This document shows positions 48,301-55,698 of a stretch of DNA of 64,000 nucleotides, one piece after another. Within the stretch, counting starts at the first letter, position 1; the number at the start of each line of letters is the position of its first letter. The notes beneath the pieces are model-generated. The model did no database searches and was not told the origin of the DNA. It was given only the letters and a program-made list of their open reading frames with translations. Source of the DNA: Myxococcales bacterium. Lineage in GTDB: Bacteria > Myxococcota_A > Polyangia > Nannocystales > Nannocystaceae. Location of the stretch: contig JACKDU010000005.1 of NCBI GenBank assembly GCA_020633335.1, positions 372,001 through 436,000 on the forward strand. The letters run 5' to 3'. A program made the translations under genes and the position numbers.

Positions 48301-48504
48301 CTCCTCCGACTGCGCGACTGTGTCGCGGAGGCCGAGGCCCTCGCCGACCTGGGTCGAGGCGGCGTCCGGCGTCGACGGGTGGGGCCCGACGGCGGGCTCG
48401 TCGAGCGCGGCGGCGTCGTCCTCCGGCGGCGCAGCGTCGCCGCTCGAGGGGCTCTTCGGGGCCTCGGACCCGCGGGCGATCGTCTCTCGCATCTCGGGCC
48501 CCAT
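45331..48504 (-). CDS. Ser/Thr kinase with transmembrane segment and TPR ectodomain
   Basis: The protein has 1057 residues from the ATG at 48502-48504; a second ATG at 48490-48492 is possible. Kinase domain at ~103-380: LGHGGMGIVYSAFDDELDRK, VAIKLLL, HRDLKPHNIIRG, VLDFGLARA and AYMAPELFAG. One membrane segment at ~395-415 (VLAGLGLALVTGVGGFALAE). The remaining ~640 residues are Ala/Leu-rich TPR-like helices (for example EAHLRMGAAQLEAHRPELAR), predicted outside the membrane. This is the standard myxobacterial PknB-TPR architecture (compare the MXAN Pkn group). Likely substrate and signal unknown. Confidence 0.9.
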   Translation of the reverse strand: MGPEMRETIARGSEAPKSPSSGDAAPPEDDAAALDEPAVGPHPSTPDAASTQVGEGLGLRDTVAQSEEIVAPRADSFVERRIKNRVFGRLFDRQERLKIGRYDVLDTLGHGGMGIVYSAFDDELDRKVAIKLLLSEELESDAARIRFKREAQAMARLSHPNVVTVHEVGEDAGRIFIAMEFVRGESLDHYCCEVVRPWQEVVEIFLQAGRGLCAAHAAGLIHRDLKPHNIIRGDDGVVKVLDFGLARAEAAEATTIEAATAELRRKDSGSSVLSLKLTHAGALVGTPAYMAPELFAGHEADTRSDQFSFAVALYEGLYGQLPFEGETLDALLANIGQGAIRSPPPGSRVPGWLHRIVLRGLDAKPERRWPSMAALVDALSRDPTRQRRRVLAGLGLALVTGVGGFALAELRAEPIEDCAATAGDLTEVWSPERGARVQQAFLASGKRLAEDTAARVLPRLDAYADEWAAMRVDACERHRSGQHSDRLFDLRTACLDRRLAGLDALLTAFEGADASIVEGAAWAVASLPSLAGCADVDALTAAVAPPADPAVGREVQALREVLAGVASLVDVGAYDEAMERASRVIDRGAVLGYEPLEAEAHLRMGAAQLEAHRPELARESLSLAIAAAVRAGQDEVAAEALARRMWILAEPLGLSALGLHDADLAGAFVARLGDRPLPRWLFLNNYGAALYRAGDASAAERAYYQALAALAELPEATPIETISTRANLAMLLYTGGRPVAAASELRSALAQATELLGADHPRVAYLTVVLVMCLNEFGHASEAIAILDASLGRLDPSATHLRATHQAWLALLHLDRREHALALELASAALALAEAEFPDAQLRTFALDLRALARIGVGEVEAGLADARQALALALERLAADHEDVGHARWWLGSALLRAGLPAEGIAELERANAIYAAQGSYAAALLGRQSFRLVEALLDQGDLPRAAAVLERTLAAQDDAGFAADNVHRAAILKLRGDLEIAHGDRRAALTDYERACDALARAHEADDPLLAECRLAWSTALGDAPRARELREAARAAFLSLGSGFADEAAAAGAR

Positions 48505-48581
48505 CCGACGCCAAGGATAGCGCACGCGCCCGCGCGGACGGGCGCTCTCTCTCCCGCGCGCGGCCGTCCGGGAGGCGGGGG

Positions 48582-49697
48582 CTAGATCGCCGTGAGGGAG
48601 TAGAAGCGGAGGCTCTGCGGGTTCGGATCGACGAAGCCGGCGCAGGCGGGCGGCTGCCAGTTGTAGGCGTTGGTGCCGTCGAGGTTGCGCTTGACCGGGC
48701 AGATGACGTCGCTGGCGTCGAGGGTGTCGACCCGCGGGGTGTCGACGCAGAGGACGCCGTTCTCGTCCCACATCGCCTCGAGGACGAGCTCGTGGGCCTG
48801 GGCGTAGGCGGTGACCTGGGCGAGGCTCTGGCCCTCCTGACCGGGCGAGAAGTTGTCGCGCATCACCAGCGAGTTGCCGGGGAAGGTGTAGGGGTAGCCG
48901 TCGGCGCAGTAGTCGGCGCGGATCACCCGGTTCGCCAGCCGGAAGGTCTCGGGGGCGCCGTGCGGGAGGTAGCCGAAGGTCGAGCTCTTCCCCGGGGCGC
49001 CGGCGGTGCAGGCCATGTGAAAGATGTCCGGCGGCTCGACGACCGCGCCGGTGATCGCGTCGACGCTGATGTTGCCGTAGACCCGGGCGAAGCGATCGCC
49101 GAGGGTGGAGACCTCGCAGATCGGGCCGATGAGCCCGTCGTTCGCCGGGTTGAGCTTGGTCAGCTCGAAGAGGTTGCCGCCGGCGACGTCGAGGTTGTGG
49201 TCGGTGACCCGGAGCTTGGTCTGGTAGGTCGTCGAGCCCGCGTACTTGACGTTGAAGAGGAGCTCGAGGCCGACGATGTCGGCGCCGGCGAAGCTCCTCG
49301 TCGGGGCGCCGAGGGGCGGGAAGACGGTCACCTCGAGGTTCTCGGCCGACGTGATCTCGACCCGCGTCGTGAAGGGGCTGGGGTTGCTCGCGGGGTTGGT
49401 CGTGATCTTGCCGAGCTGGGGGTCGACGAAGGTCACGTTCTTGAGCTTGACCTCGAAGCCGTAGGCGTTGGTCCGCCAGGCGCCCGTGCGATCGAACTCG
49501 TAGATGTCGCGGGCGCCGGCGCTCACCCAGTTGCTGGTGTTGAAGGTGATGCCGCCGACGCCGCTGCCGACGCGGAGCGCGACCGCGCCCTCGCCCTGGG
49601 CGCCTGCCTCGTCGCAGCCGCTCGACCCGAGGGCGGCGACGCTCAGGGCGGTGAGGGCGAGGAGGGTGCGGGAGGTCTGGCGGAAGGCGTTCAGCAT
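48582..49697 (-). CDS. ADYC-domain lipoprotein
   Basis: The protein has 371 residues from the ATG at 49695-49697, with AGGAGA upstream. The signal peptide ends in SSGCDE (Cys ~28). The mature protein contains VIRADYCADGYPYT, the motif that names the ADYC domain, a family of myxobacterial secreted proteins. It also has GICEVSTLGDRFARV-like and CPVKRNLDGTNAYNW regions with conserved Cys. An ECF sigma gene lies directly upstream on the same strand, separated by a terminator, so it may be a sigma target rather than an operon partner. Function unknown. Confidence 0.85.
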   Translation of the reverse strand: MLNAFRQTSRTLLALTALSVAALGSSGCDEAGAQGEGAVALRVGSGVGGITFNTSNWVSAGARDIYEFDRTGAWRTNAYGFEVKLKNVTFVDPQLGKITTNPASNPSPFTTRVEITSAENLEVTVFPPLGAPTRSFAGADIVGLELLFNVKYAGSTTYQTKLRVTDHNLDVAGGNLFELTKLNPANDGLIGPICEVSTLGDRFARVYGNISVDAITGAVVEPPDIFHMACTAGAPGKSSTFGYLPHGAPETFRLANRVIRADYCADGYPYTFPGNSLVMRDNFSPGQEGQSLAQVTAYAQAHELVLEAMWDENGVLCVDTPRVDTLDASDVICPVKRNLDGTNAYNWQPPACAGFVDPNPQSLRFYSLTAI

Positions 49698-49792
49698 GGC
49701 TCGGTCTCCTGGGCGAGGGGGTTGGCGACCGCCCTCGCTACGGGAATCACGACCTTGGCCGGATCTCTTCACCAGCTCGAGGAAAAACTGAG

Positions 49793-49820
49793 AAAAAAAT
49801 CGGAGCGCGGGGGCGCTCCG
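49793..49820 (-). terminator. Intrinsic terminator after the ECF sigma gene
   Basis: On the minus strand CGGAGCG and CGCTCCG pair around CCCCCG (49820-49801), followed directly by A and a run of seven T (49799-49793). This is the clearest intrinsic terminator in the window. It sits 3 bases after the sigma stop codon. Confidence 0.85.
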
Positions 49821-49822
49821 GA

Positions 49823-50458
49823 TCAGGACGCGTCGATCTCGGCGCGGATCTGGCGGGCCCAGGTGTCGAGGCCGATGACGGTCGACTCGGCGAGGACCGG
49901 ATCGCCGGCGATCTCGCGGACCAACGTCGTTAGCCGCTCCTTGCCCCGCCGCAGCTTGGTGTAGACGGTCGCCGCCGGGACCCCGAGGAGGTCTGCGATC
50001 TCGGGTCCGCGGAGCCCCTCGAAGAAGTTGAGCTCGAGGACGATCTGCTGGTCGAGGTTGAGGCGGCGGAGGGCGCGGACCAGGAGCTTGCCCTCCTGGG
50101 CGCGGGCGATCATCGACACCGGCGAGCGCGGGATCGCGCTGGCGACGCAGATGTCCTCGAAGTCGCCGAGCTCGCGCCGCCGCTTCGCCTGCTTGCGGAA
50201 GTAGCCGCGGAGCTTGTTCATCGCCACCGCGAAGACGTAGGAGCGGAACGATCCCTCGTCGGCGATCCGATCGCGGCCGGCGGTGCAGCCGAGGAATGTC
50301 TCGGAGACCAGGTCGGCGGCGTCGTCGGGGTTGCGGACCTTGTTGAGGAAGAAGCGGGTGAGGAGCCCGAAGTAGCGGCCGGCGAGGCGCTCGCCCGCGC
50401 CCCGGTCGCCCTCGCGCCAGGCGAAGAGGAGCTCCCAGTCGTCGTTGGCGTCGTCCAT
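49823..50458 (-). CDS. ECF sigma factor (sigma-70 family)
   Basis: The protein has 211 residues from the ATG at 50456-50458, with GGGGGAG 6 bases upstream; an upstream GTG at 50482 lacks a site. Region 2 has LTRFFLNKVRNPDDAADLVS and the -10 recognition helix SFRSYVFAVAMNKLRGYFRK. Region 4 has LDQQIVLELNFFEGLRGPEI and ADLLGVPAATVYTKLRRGKE, the -35 recognition helix-turn-helix. No anti-sigma gene is adjacent. The short C-terminal extension after region 4 could hold a regulatory segment. Its targets may include the ADYC lipoprotein gene downstream. Confidence 0.92.
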   Translation of the reverse strand: MDDANDDWELLFAWREGDRGAGERLAGRYFGLLTRFFLNKVRNPDDAADLVSETFLGCTAGRDRIADEGSFRSYVFAVAMNKLRGYFRKQAKRRRELGDFEDICVASAIPRSPVSMIARAQEGKLLVRALRRLNLDQQIVLELNFFEGLRGPEIADLLGVPAATVYTKLRRGKERLTTLVREIAGDPVLAESTVIGLDTWARQIRAEIDAS

Positions 50459-50626
50459 CAGCGCTCCCCCGGGGGCGACCACGATGTCGGCGCGCGCGGC
50501 GTGGGCGTCGGTGGCACGCCGGGAGTCTATCAGGCAAGCGCCCGCGTCGTCGCGGCAGCGGGCGCTCTCGCCCGGCGCTCACGGCGTTCTCCGGGGGCAG
50601 CGAGGGTGGTAGACCTGGGGGCCGCG

Positions 50627-51433
50627 ATGGCTGACGAGCGTGAGGAGGGAGGGGCGCCGCGGGGCGAGCCCGGGGCCGCGGCCCGGCCGGAGACCCCGCG
50701 CTATGGGCTCTCCTACGACGCCTCCGAGGAGCGGGCCCGGGGGATCATCCGGCGGATCCGCGCCCGCGGCGGGGTCGCGATCGACGACGGGATCCAGGAG
50801 CGCCTGGCGCGGCTGGTCGGGCTCCTCGACGATCTCCGCGGCCCCGGCGATCGGGCGCTCCTCTTCGATCAGGCCGAGCTCGCGCTCCGCCAGCTCGACG
50901 ACGAGCCGGCGAACCTCGTCCTCTTCGATCGCCTCCTCGACGATCTCCGCGAGCGGGTGGGGAGCCCGCGGCATGCCCGTCGGCGGCGCCTCCTCCTCTC
51001 GGTGTCGCCGCACATCGTCGTCGCCGGCGGGGCGATGGTGGCGATGGCGATCTCGTTCTTCGTCACCTACGGGCTCATGCCGGTGCTCGATCGCCCGGAC
51101 ACCGCAACCCTCCAGGTGGTCACCGAGGCCGGCTTCATCGGCGCGCTGACCAGCCTGATGCTCCGCTTCCACCACCTCCGCGGCCACGGCGTGATCGGCC
51201 CCCGCGACGCCTTCTTCGAGGGGCTCTTCCGCCCCTTCATCGGCCTCTTCTTCGCGTGGATGACCTACTACCTCCTGGACGCCGGCCTCCTGCCGATCCG
51301 GCCGATCGAGGGGGTCTCGAGCGTCCACCTCTACGCCGGCATCGCCTTCGTCACCGGCTTCTCCGAGCGCCTCGCGACCTCCTTCGTCGACGTGATCGAG
51401 CAGGCCGCGAAGAGGACCCAGCGTGGCGACTAG
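50627..51433 (+). CDS. Hypothetical membrane protein preceding adenylate cyclase
   Basis: The protein has 268 residues from the ATG at 50627. The N-terminal ~120 residues are helical and charged (GIIRRIRARGGVAIDDGIQE). Four hydrophobic segments follow (IVVAGGAMVAMAISFFVTYG, a Glu-containing LQVVTEAGFIGALTSLMLRF region, FIGLFFAWMTYYLLDAGLL and VHLYAGIAFVTGFSERLA). It overlaps the adenylate cyclase start by 11 bases, indicating translational coupling. It is possibly an accessory or sensory partner of the cyclase. No family recognised. Confidence 0.78.
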   Translation: MADEREEGGAPRGEPGAAARPETPRYGLSYDASEERARGIIRRIRARGGVAIDDGIQERLARLVGLLDDLRGPGDRALLFDQAELALRQLDDEPANLVLFDRLLDDLRERVGSPRHARRRRLLLSVSPHIVVAGGAMVAMAISFFVTYGLMPVLDRPDTATLQVVTEAGFIGALTSLMLRFHHLRGHGVIGPRDAFFEGLFRPFIGLFFAWMTYYLLDAGLLPIRPIEGVSSVHLYAGIAFVTGFSERLATSFVDVIEQAAKRTQRGD

Positions 51434-52745
51434 CGCCCTCGCGCCGGCGGCCGCCGGGACCTCCTTCGACGAGTACCGCCGCCTCCTGACGGTCCGCTTC
51501 ACCGCGATGATCGCGTGGTTCCTGCTGATCATCACGCCGCTCCTCTGGCCGACCGACAAGCTCTTCTTCGGCGACGACGCCGGGATGCTCGCCTTCTTCG
51601 ACTACTGGCGGCCGCGGATCATCGCCCTCACGGTGCTGACGATCGTCGGCCTCCGGCTGGTGGAGCGCCTGCGGCGGCGGCCGGCGATCGTCGCGACGGT
51701 GATGCTGACGGCCGGGGCGGCGCTCTGCGGGGCGGCGGTCGGCGGCCTCGGCGAGCGCGGCGAGGTCTACTACGCCTACGGCTTCCTCCTCTCGCTGGCG
51801 ACGATCCCCTTGATCGTCTCGCCGCCGGCGCGGCTGGCGATCAACCTGATCGTCCCGCTCGCCTTCACGATCCCCTACTACCTGACCCACCCGGCCTACT
51901 TCGAGGGCGCGGCGCCCTTCGCCTACTCGACGATGATCTTCCAGGTCTTCGCGATGGCCGCGAGCGTGCTGGTCGGCCACGTCCTCTTCGCGCTGATCCG
52001 CGACAACTTCAACCAGCGGCAGATCCTCGGCCGTCAGGCCCGCGAGCTCGCCGACGCCCGCGAGAAGTCGGAGCGCCTCCTCCTCAACATCCTGCCGCAG
52101 ACGGTCGCCAGCCAGCTCAAGGACGGGGCGCTGGTGATCGCCGACGCCTACGACGACGTCAGCGTCCTCTTCGTCGACATCTGCGGGTTCACCGGGCTCT
52201 CCGAGGGGGCCGAGCCCGGCGAGGTCGTCGCGCTCCTCAACCTGGTCTTCTCGGCCTACGACGGCCTGGTCGAGCGCTACGGCGTCGAGAAGATCAAGAC
52301 GATCGGCGACGCCTACATGGTCGCCGCCGGCCTCCCGCGGAAGCGCCCCGATCACGCCGAGGCGATCGCCGGCCTCGCGCTCGAGATGCGCGACGTCGCC
52401 GCGACCTTCGTCGATCCGAGCGGCGCGCCGCTGCGGGTGCGGATCGGCGCGAGCTGCGGGCCGGTGGTCGCCGGGGTGATCGGCCGCAAGAAGTTCATCT
52501 ACGACCTCTGGGGCGACACCGTGAACACCGCGAGCCGGATGGAGTCGCACGGCGAGCCGGGGTCGATCCAGATCACCCGCGAGCTCGCCGAGCGCCTCGG
52601 CGATCGCTTCGTCTGCGAGGAGCGGGGCGAGGTGGCGATCAAGGGCAAGGGGCGGATGATCACCTGGTGGCTCCGGGGCCGGCGCGGGGGCGCGGCCGAG
52701 GGCCCGGGCGAGGGCGCCGCGACGGCGCGCGCGGCCTCAGGGTAG
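51423..52745 (+). CDS. Membrane-bound class III adenylate cyclase
   Basis: The protein has 440 residues with a GTG start. Six membrane helices occupy residues ~20-200, followed by a linker helix (RQARELADAREKSERLLLNI). The class III cyclase domain (~235-420) has metal-binding Asp in VLFVDICGFTGLSEG and IKTIGDAYMVAAG, the adenine-specifying Lys in VEKIKTIGD with Asp in LWGDTVNTASRME, and the Asn/Arg transition-state pair in the same motif. These support cAMP rather than cGMP. It is coupled to the upstream membrane gene. The 3' end overlaps the convergent esterase gene by 9 bases. Confidence 0.92.
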   Translation: MATSALAPAAAGTSFDEYRRLLTVRFTAMIAWFLLIITPLLWPTDKLFFGDDAGMLAFFDYWRPRIIALTVLTIVGLRLVERLRRRPAIVATVMLTAGAALCGAAVGGLGERGEVYYAYGFLLSLATIPLIVSPPARLAINLIVPLAFTIPYYLTHPAYFEGAAPFAYSTMIFQVFAMAASVLVGHVLFALIRDNFNQRQILGRQARELADAREKSERLLLNILPQTVASQLKDGALVIADAYDDVSVLFVDICGFTGLSEGAEPGEVVALLNLVFSAYDGLVERYGVEKIKTIGDAYMVAAGLPRKRPDHAEAIAGLALEMRDVAATFVDPSGAPLRVRIGASCGPVVAGVIGRKKFIYDLWGDTVNTASRMESHGEPGSIQITRELAERLGDRFVCEERGEVAIKGKGRMITWWLRGRRGGAAEGPGEGAATARAASG

Positions 52746-54527
52746 GAGCATGTCCCAAAAGTCACATTGATCGGTGCGGACGCCGTCGACCGCCGAGGGC
52801 GGCGCGTCGAGGATCGCCGCGTTGTCCTTGGCGGCGTCGAAGGCCGCCCAGGTGAGGCCGGGGCCGGCCGGGTCGCCGTCGGCGGCGAAGCGCGCCCAGG
52901 CGCCGCCCATCAGCGCGGCCATCGCCAGGTCGTCGGCGTTCGGCTGGTACTCGAAGTTGCCGTCGAGGACCGCCTCCCAGTTGCGGAAGATGTAGATCAG
53001 GTCGAGGCCGTGGAAGGCGAGCGGGGTGTCGTTCGGCAGGGTGGTGTAGCCGTCGTAGGTGAAGTGGTAGCGGAAGACCGGCGCGGCCGCCTTGGCGACC
53101 GCCGCCCGGGCGCTGCGGCGGGCCTGGCAGACGAACTTCACGTCGGAGGAGAGGGCGATGTAGGTCATGGTCGCGTCGCCGCCGTAGTCGGCGACCGGGT
53201 AGGCGGCGAGGACCATCGCCGCGTAGGGGCCGAAGGTCGCGCTGACCAGCGCCATGTACTGGGCCTCGGTGAGCGGCGGCACCGACTTGCCGGTCTCGGC
53301 CGAGGTCGCGCCGATCATCAGCGGGACCGCGTTGTGCTCGCCGGCCTCCATCGACGCCAGGGTGGTGTCCGGGAGGACGACGCCGTCGACGTGGGGGCCC
53401 CAGCTCGGCTCGAGGCCGGCGACGTTGGGGTAGCCGTCGGGGGCGGTCTTGATGATCGCGTCGGCCGCGAGCCCGCGGAGGCAGGCCGGGACGTCCGGGT
53501 CGCCGGCGCAGCCGAGGTTTTGGATCAGCGGGTCGCTCATCGTCGAGGTCAGGCGGGCGAGGGTCGGCTGGGTGCAGGCGCCCGACTGGACGATCGCCCG
53601 CTGGAAGAGGCCGGCGGCCGGCGGGGCGCCGACCAGCGCGCAGGTGTTGACCGCCCCGGCCGACTGCCCGAAGACGGTCACGGTCTTGGGGTCGCCGCCG
53701 AAGCCGGCGATGTTGCCCTGCACCCAGGCGAGCGCGGCGATCTGATCGAGGAGGCCGTAGTTGCCGGAGACCCCGTCGGCGGACTCCTCGGCGAGCTGGG
53801 GGTGGGTGAGCCAGCCGAGCGCGCCGAGGCGGTAGTTGAGGGTGACGACGACGACGTCCTGATCCTCGGCGAGGCGGGCCCCGTCGTAGATCTCGTAGGA
53901 GCTCGCGCCGACCGCGTTGCCGCCGCCGTGGATGAACACAAGGACAGGTCGATCGCCGGCGCCGGTCGACGGGGTCCAGACGTTGAGGGTGAGGCAGTCC
54001 TCGTCGCCGACGACGCCGACGAGGTTGCCGAGGAGGTCCTTCTCGAGCTGGACGCAGGCCGACCCGAACTCGATCGCGGGGGTGACCCCGGGGGCGCAGG
54101 CGCGGGGCTCGGGGGGCCGCAGGCGGCGATCGCCGGTCGGCGGCTCGGCGTAGGCGATCCCGCGGAAGGCGACGACGCCGCTCGCCAGGAGCTCGCCCTC
54201 GAGGGCGCCGCCGCTGGTCTGGACGATCGTCGGCCCGGGGGTGACCCCGTCGCCGCAGGCCGGCGATCCGGTGGTCTCGCCGCCGCTGCTGCCGGTCGAG
54301 CCGCTCGCGCTCGCGCTCGCGCTCGCGCTCGCGTCGGAGCTGCTCGTGTCGCTCGCGCTGCCGGTCGTCGCGGTCGAGGTCGCGCCGCCGCTGCTGCCGG
54401 CCGCGCTGGTCTCGTCGGCGGTCGCGCCCGTGGTCGCCGAGCCCTGGGTGCCGTCGTCGCCGCAGGCGAGGGCGAGGGCGAGGGCGAGGAGGGGGAGCGA
54501 GGCCAGAGGGCGACGAGGCGGGCGCAT
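52737..54527 (-). CDS. Type-B carboxylesterase/lipase lipoprotein
   Basis: The protein has 596 residues from the ATG at 54525-54527. The signal SLPLLALALALACGDDG has a lipobox Cys ~22. A Ser/Ala/Thr/Gly linker runs to ~100. The cholinesterase-like alpha/beta hydrolase follows: YAEPPTGDRRLRPPEP, EDCLTLNVW, HGGGNAVGA (oxyanion hole) and VFGQSAGAVNTCALV (nucleophile Ser in GxSxG). The Glu is in SAETGK-type sequence and the His in FHGLDLIYIF. It hydrolyses carboxyl esters at the cell surface. The 3' end overlaps the cyclase by 9 bases on the opposite strand. Confidence 0.9.
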   Translation of the reverse strand: MRPPRRPLASLPLLALALALACGDDGTQGSATTGATADETSAAGSSGGATSTATTGSASDTSSSDASASASASASGSTGSSGGETTGSPACGDGVTPGPTIVQTSGGALEGELLASGVVAFRGIAYAEPPTGDRRLRPPEPRACAPGVTPAIEFGSACVQLEKDLLGNLVGVVGDEDCLTLNVWTPSTGAGDRPVLVFIHGGGNAVGASSYEIYDGARLAEDQDVVVVTLNYRLGALGWLTHPQLAEESADGVSGNYGLLDQIAALAWVQGNIAGFGGDPKTVTVFGQSAGAVNTCALVGAPPAAGLFQRAIVQSGACTQPTLARLTSTMSDPLIQNLGCAGDPDVPACLRGLAADAIIKTAPDGYPNVAGLEPSWGPHVDGVVLPDTTLASMEAGEHNAVPLMIGATSAETGKSVPPLTEAQYMALVSATFGPYAAMVLAAYPVADYGGDATMTYIALSSDVKFVCQARRSARAAVAKAAAPVFRYHFTYDGYTTLPNDTPLAFHGLDLIYIFRNWEAVLDGNFEYQPNADDLAMAALMGGAWARFAADGDPAGPGLTWAAFDAAKDNAAILDAPPSAVDGVRTDQCDFWDMLLP

Positions 54528-54661
54528 GGGCGGGCATTCTAGCCCGTCGACGGCGCCCCGTCCGGCGGCCGCCGAGCCGTGCAGGCGCCTGCGCGGCGAC
54601 GCGCGAGGGTCCCCAACGGGCGCCCCCACGCGTTACCCTGGCGGCCCCCCTGGAGCGCCCG

Positions 54662-55168
54662 ATGTCCCGCAAGGATCGCCTCACCGTCGCCTTCCTCGTC
54701 TTCGTCGTCTGCGTCGCGTTCTCGCTCGAGCTCTACTGGTGGATCCACCGGGGCGAGCTGGTCGAGCGGGCGGCGACCGAGTGGATGGCCTGGCTCTTCA
54801 AGGTCTACGGCGACGCCGACCGGGCCTACTTCGATCACGTCGCGCCGATGAGCGTCGGCCAGGAGGCGATCAACATCTTCGTCAGCCAGCTCCTCAACCT
54901 CTGGCTCATCGTCGCGATCGTCGCCCGCCGCCGCTACCGCCACATCCTCCAGCTCGGCCTCAGCGCCTACCTCAGCTACTCGGTGGTCCTCTACTTCGCG
55001 GCCGCCCACTTCAGCGACTACCCCGACATGCGCTACCGCTCGGCCTGGACCTTCGGGCTCTTCTACGGCGCGAACCTCCCCTGGCTCCTCGGCTACGGCT
55101 ACCTCACCTGGGACGCGATCCGGGCGCTCCGCCTCCGCCTCAAGTGGACCCCCGAGGTCGGGCACTGA
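54662..55168 (+). CDS. EXPERA/EBP-like membrane protein (sterol delta8-delta7 isomerase homologue)
   Basis: The protein has 168 residues with four membrane helices. It aligns by eye with human EBP: SLELYWW with EBP HLVIEGWF (Glu80), SVGQEAINIF with the METIT region (Glu122), LWLIVAIVARRRYRHILQL with LWVVIAFLRQHPLRFILQL, VVLYFAAAHFSD with DVLYFLTEH, and GANLPWLLGYGYLTWDA with MNALWLVLPGVLVLDA (Asn193, Trp196). The position equivalent to EBP His76, four residues before the Glu, is not His. EBP shifts a sterol ring double bond. Nannocystaceae make sterols, so a sterol role is plausible but unproven; TMEM97-type binding proteins are the alternative. Confidence 0.8.
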   Translation: MSRKDRLTVAFLVFVVCVAFSLELYWWIHRGELVERAATEWMAWLFKVYGDADRAYFDHVAPMSVGQEAINIFVSQLLNLWLIVAIVARRRYRHILQLGLSAYLSYSVVLYFAAAHFSDYPDMRYRSAWTFGLFYGANLPWLLGYGYLTWDAIRALRLRLKWTPEVGH

Positions 55169-55658
55169 GCGGCCGCGCGGCCGCGCCGAAGGCGACGCGG
55201 AGGCGCGCGCTGCCGGGGCCGCCCTTGCAGTCGGAGGGGAGCCCGGGCTCGACCAGGAGGCGGGCGCAGGGGACCAGCGGCGCGGCCCCGGGCGAGGGGA
55301 CGGCGCGGAGGTCGACGACCCGGTTGGTCCGGACGATCCGAAGGGCGAGCTCGACCTCGCCGCCCGCGACCCGGTCGACCTGTCCTTGAAAGCAGGCGAT
55401 CGCGGCGTCGCGGCGGCGGGCGAGCGCGCGGGCGAGGAGGCGGCGATCGGCGCTGCTCTCGAGGATCTCGATCGAGAGGGGAGGCGGCGGCGGGGCGGCG
55501 TCGGGGCGGACGGGGAGGGGGCGATCGAGGGTCCGGAGCGGGGCCGAATCGACCGTCTGCGGGCGCTCCGGGGCCGCGCAGCCGGGCGGCGCGAGGACGA
55601 CGAGGGCGAGGGCGAGGGCGAGGGCGAGGGCAGGGGGCCGCACCCTCGTCCTGACCAC
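55140..55658 (-). CDS. Hypothetical lipoprotein, AgmX/PglI-like C-terminal region
   Basis: The start is uncertain. I use the GTG at 55656-55658, which begins VVRTRVRPPALALALALALV with lipobox PPGC (Cys ~24), 172 residues. ATGs at 55700 and 55709 are in frame but would overlap the divergent methyltransferase start. The C-terminal half (DAAIACFQGQVDRVAGGEVE, LALRIVRTNRVVDL, then CARLLVEPGLP) resembles the energy-transducing, TonB-like C-terminal domain of myxobacterial AgmX/PglI-type proteins. The 3' end overlaps the EBP-like gene by 29 bases on the opposite strand. Confidence 0.6.
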   Translation of the reverse strand: MVRTRVRPPALALALALALVVLAPPGCAAPERPQTVDSAPLRTLDRPLPVRPDAAPPPPPLSIEILESSADRRLLARALARRRDAAIACFQGQVDRVAGGEVELALRIVRTNRVVDLRAVPSPGAAPLVPCARLLVEPGLPSDCKGGPGSARLRVAFGAAARPLSARPRGST

Positions 55659-55698
55659 CGGCGGCGCCGGGTGTTCCCGGCGCGCGCGTGCCCGTACC

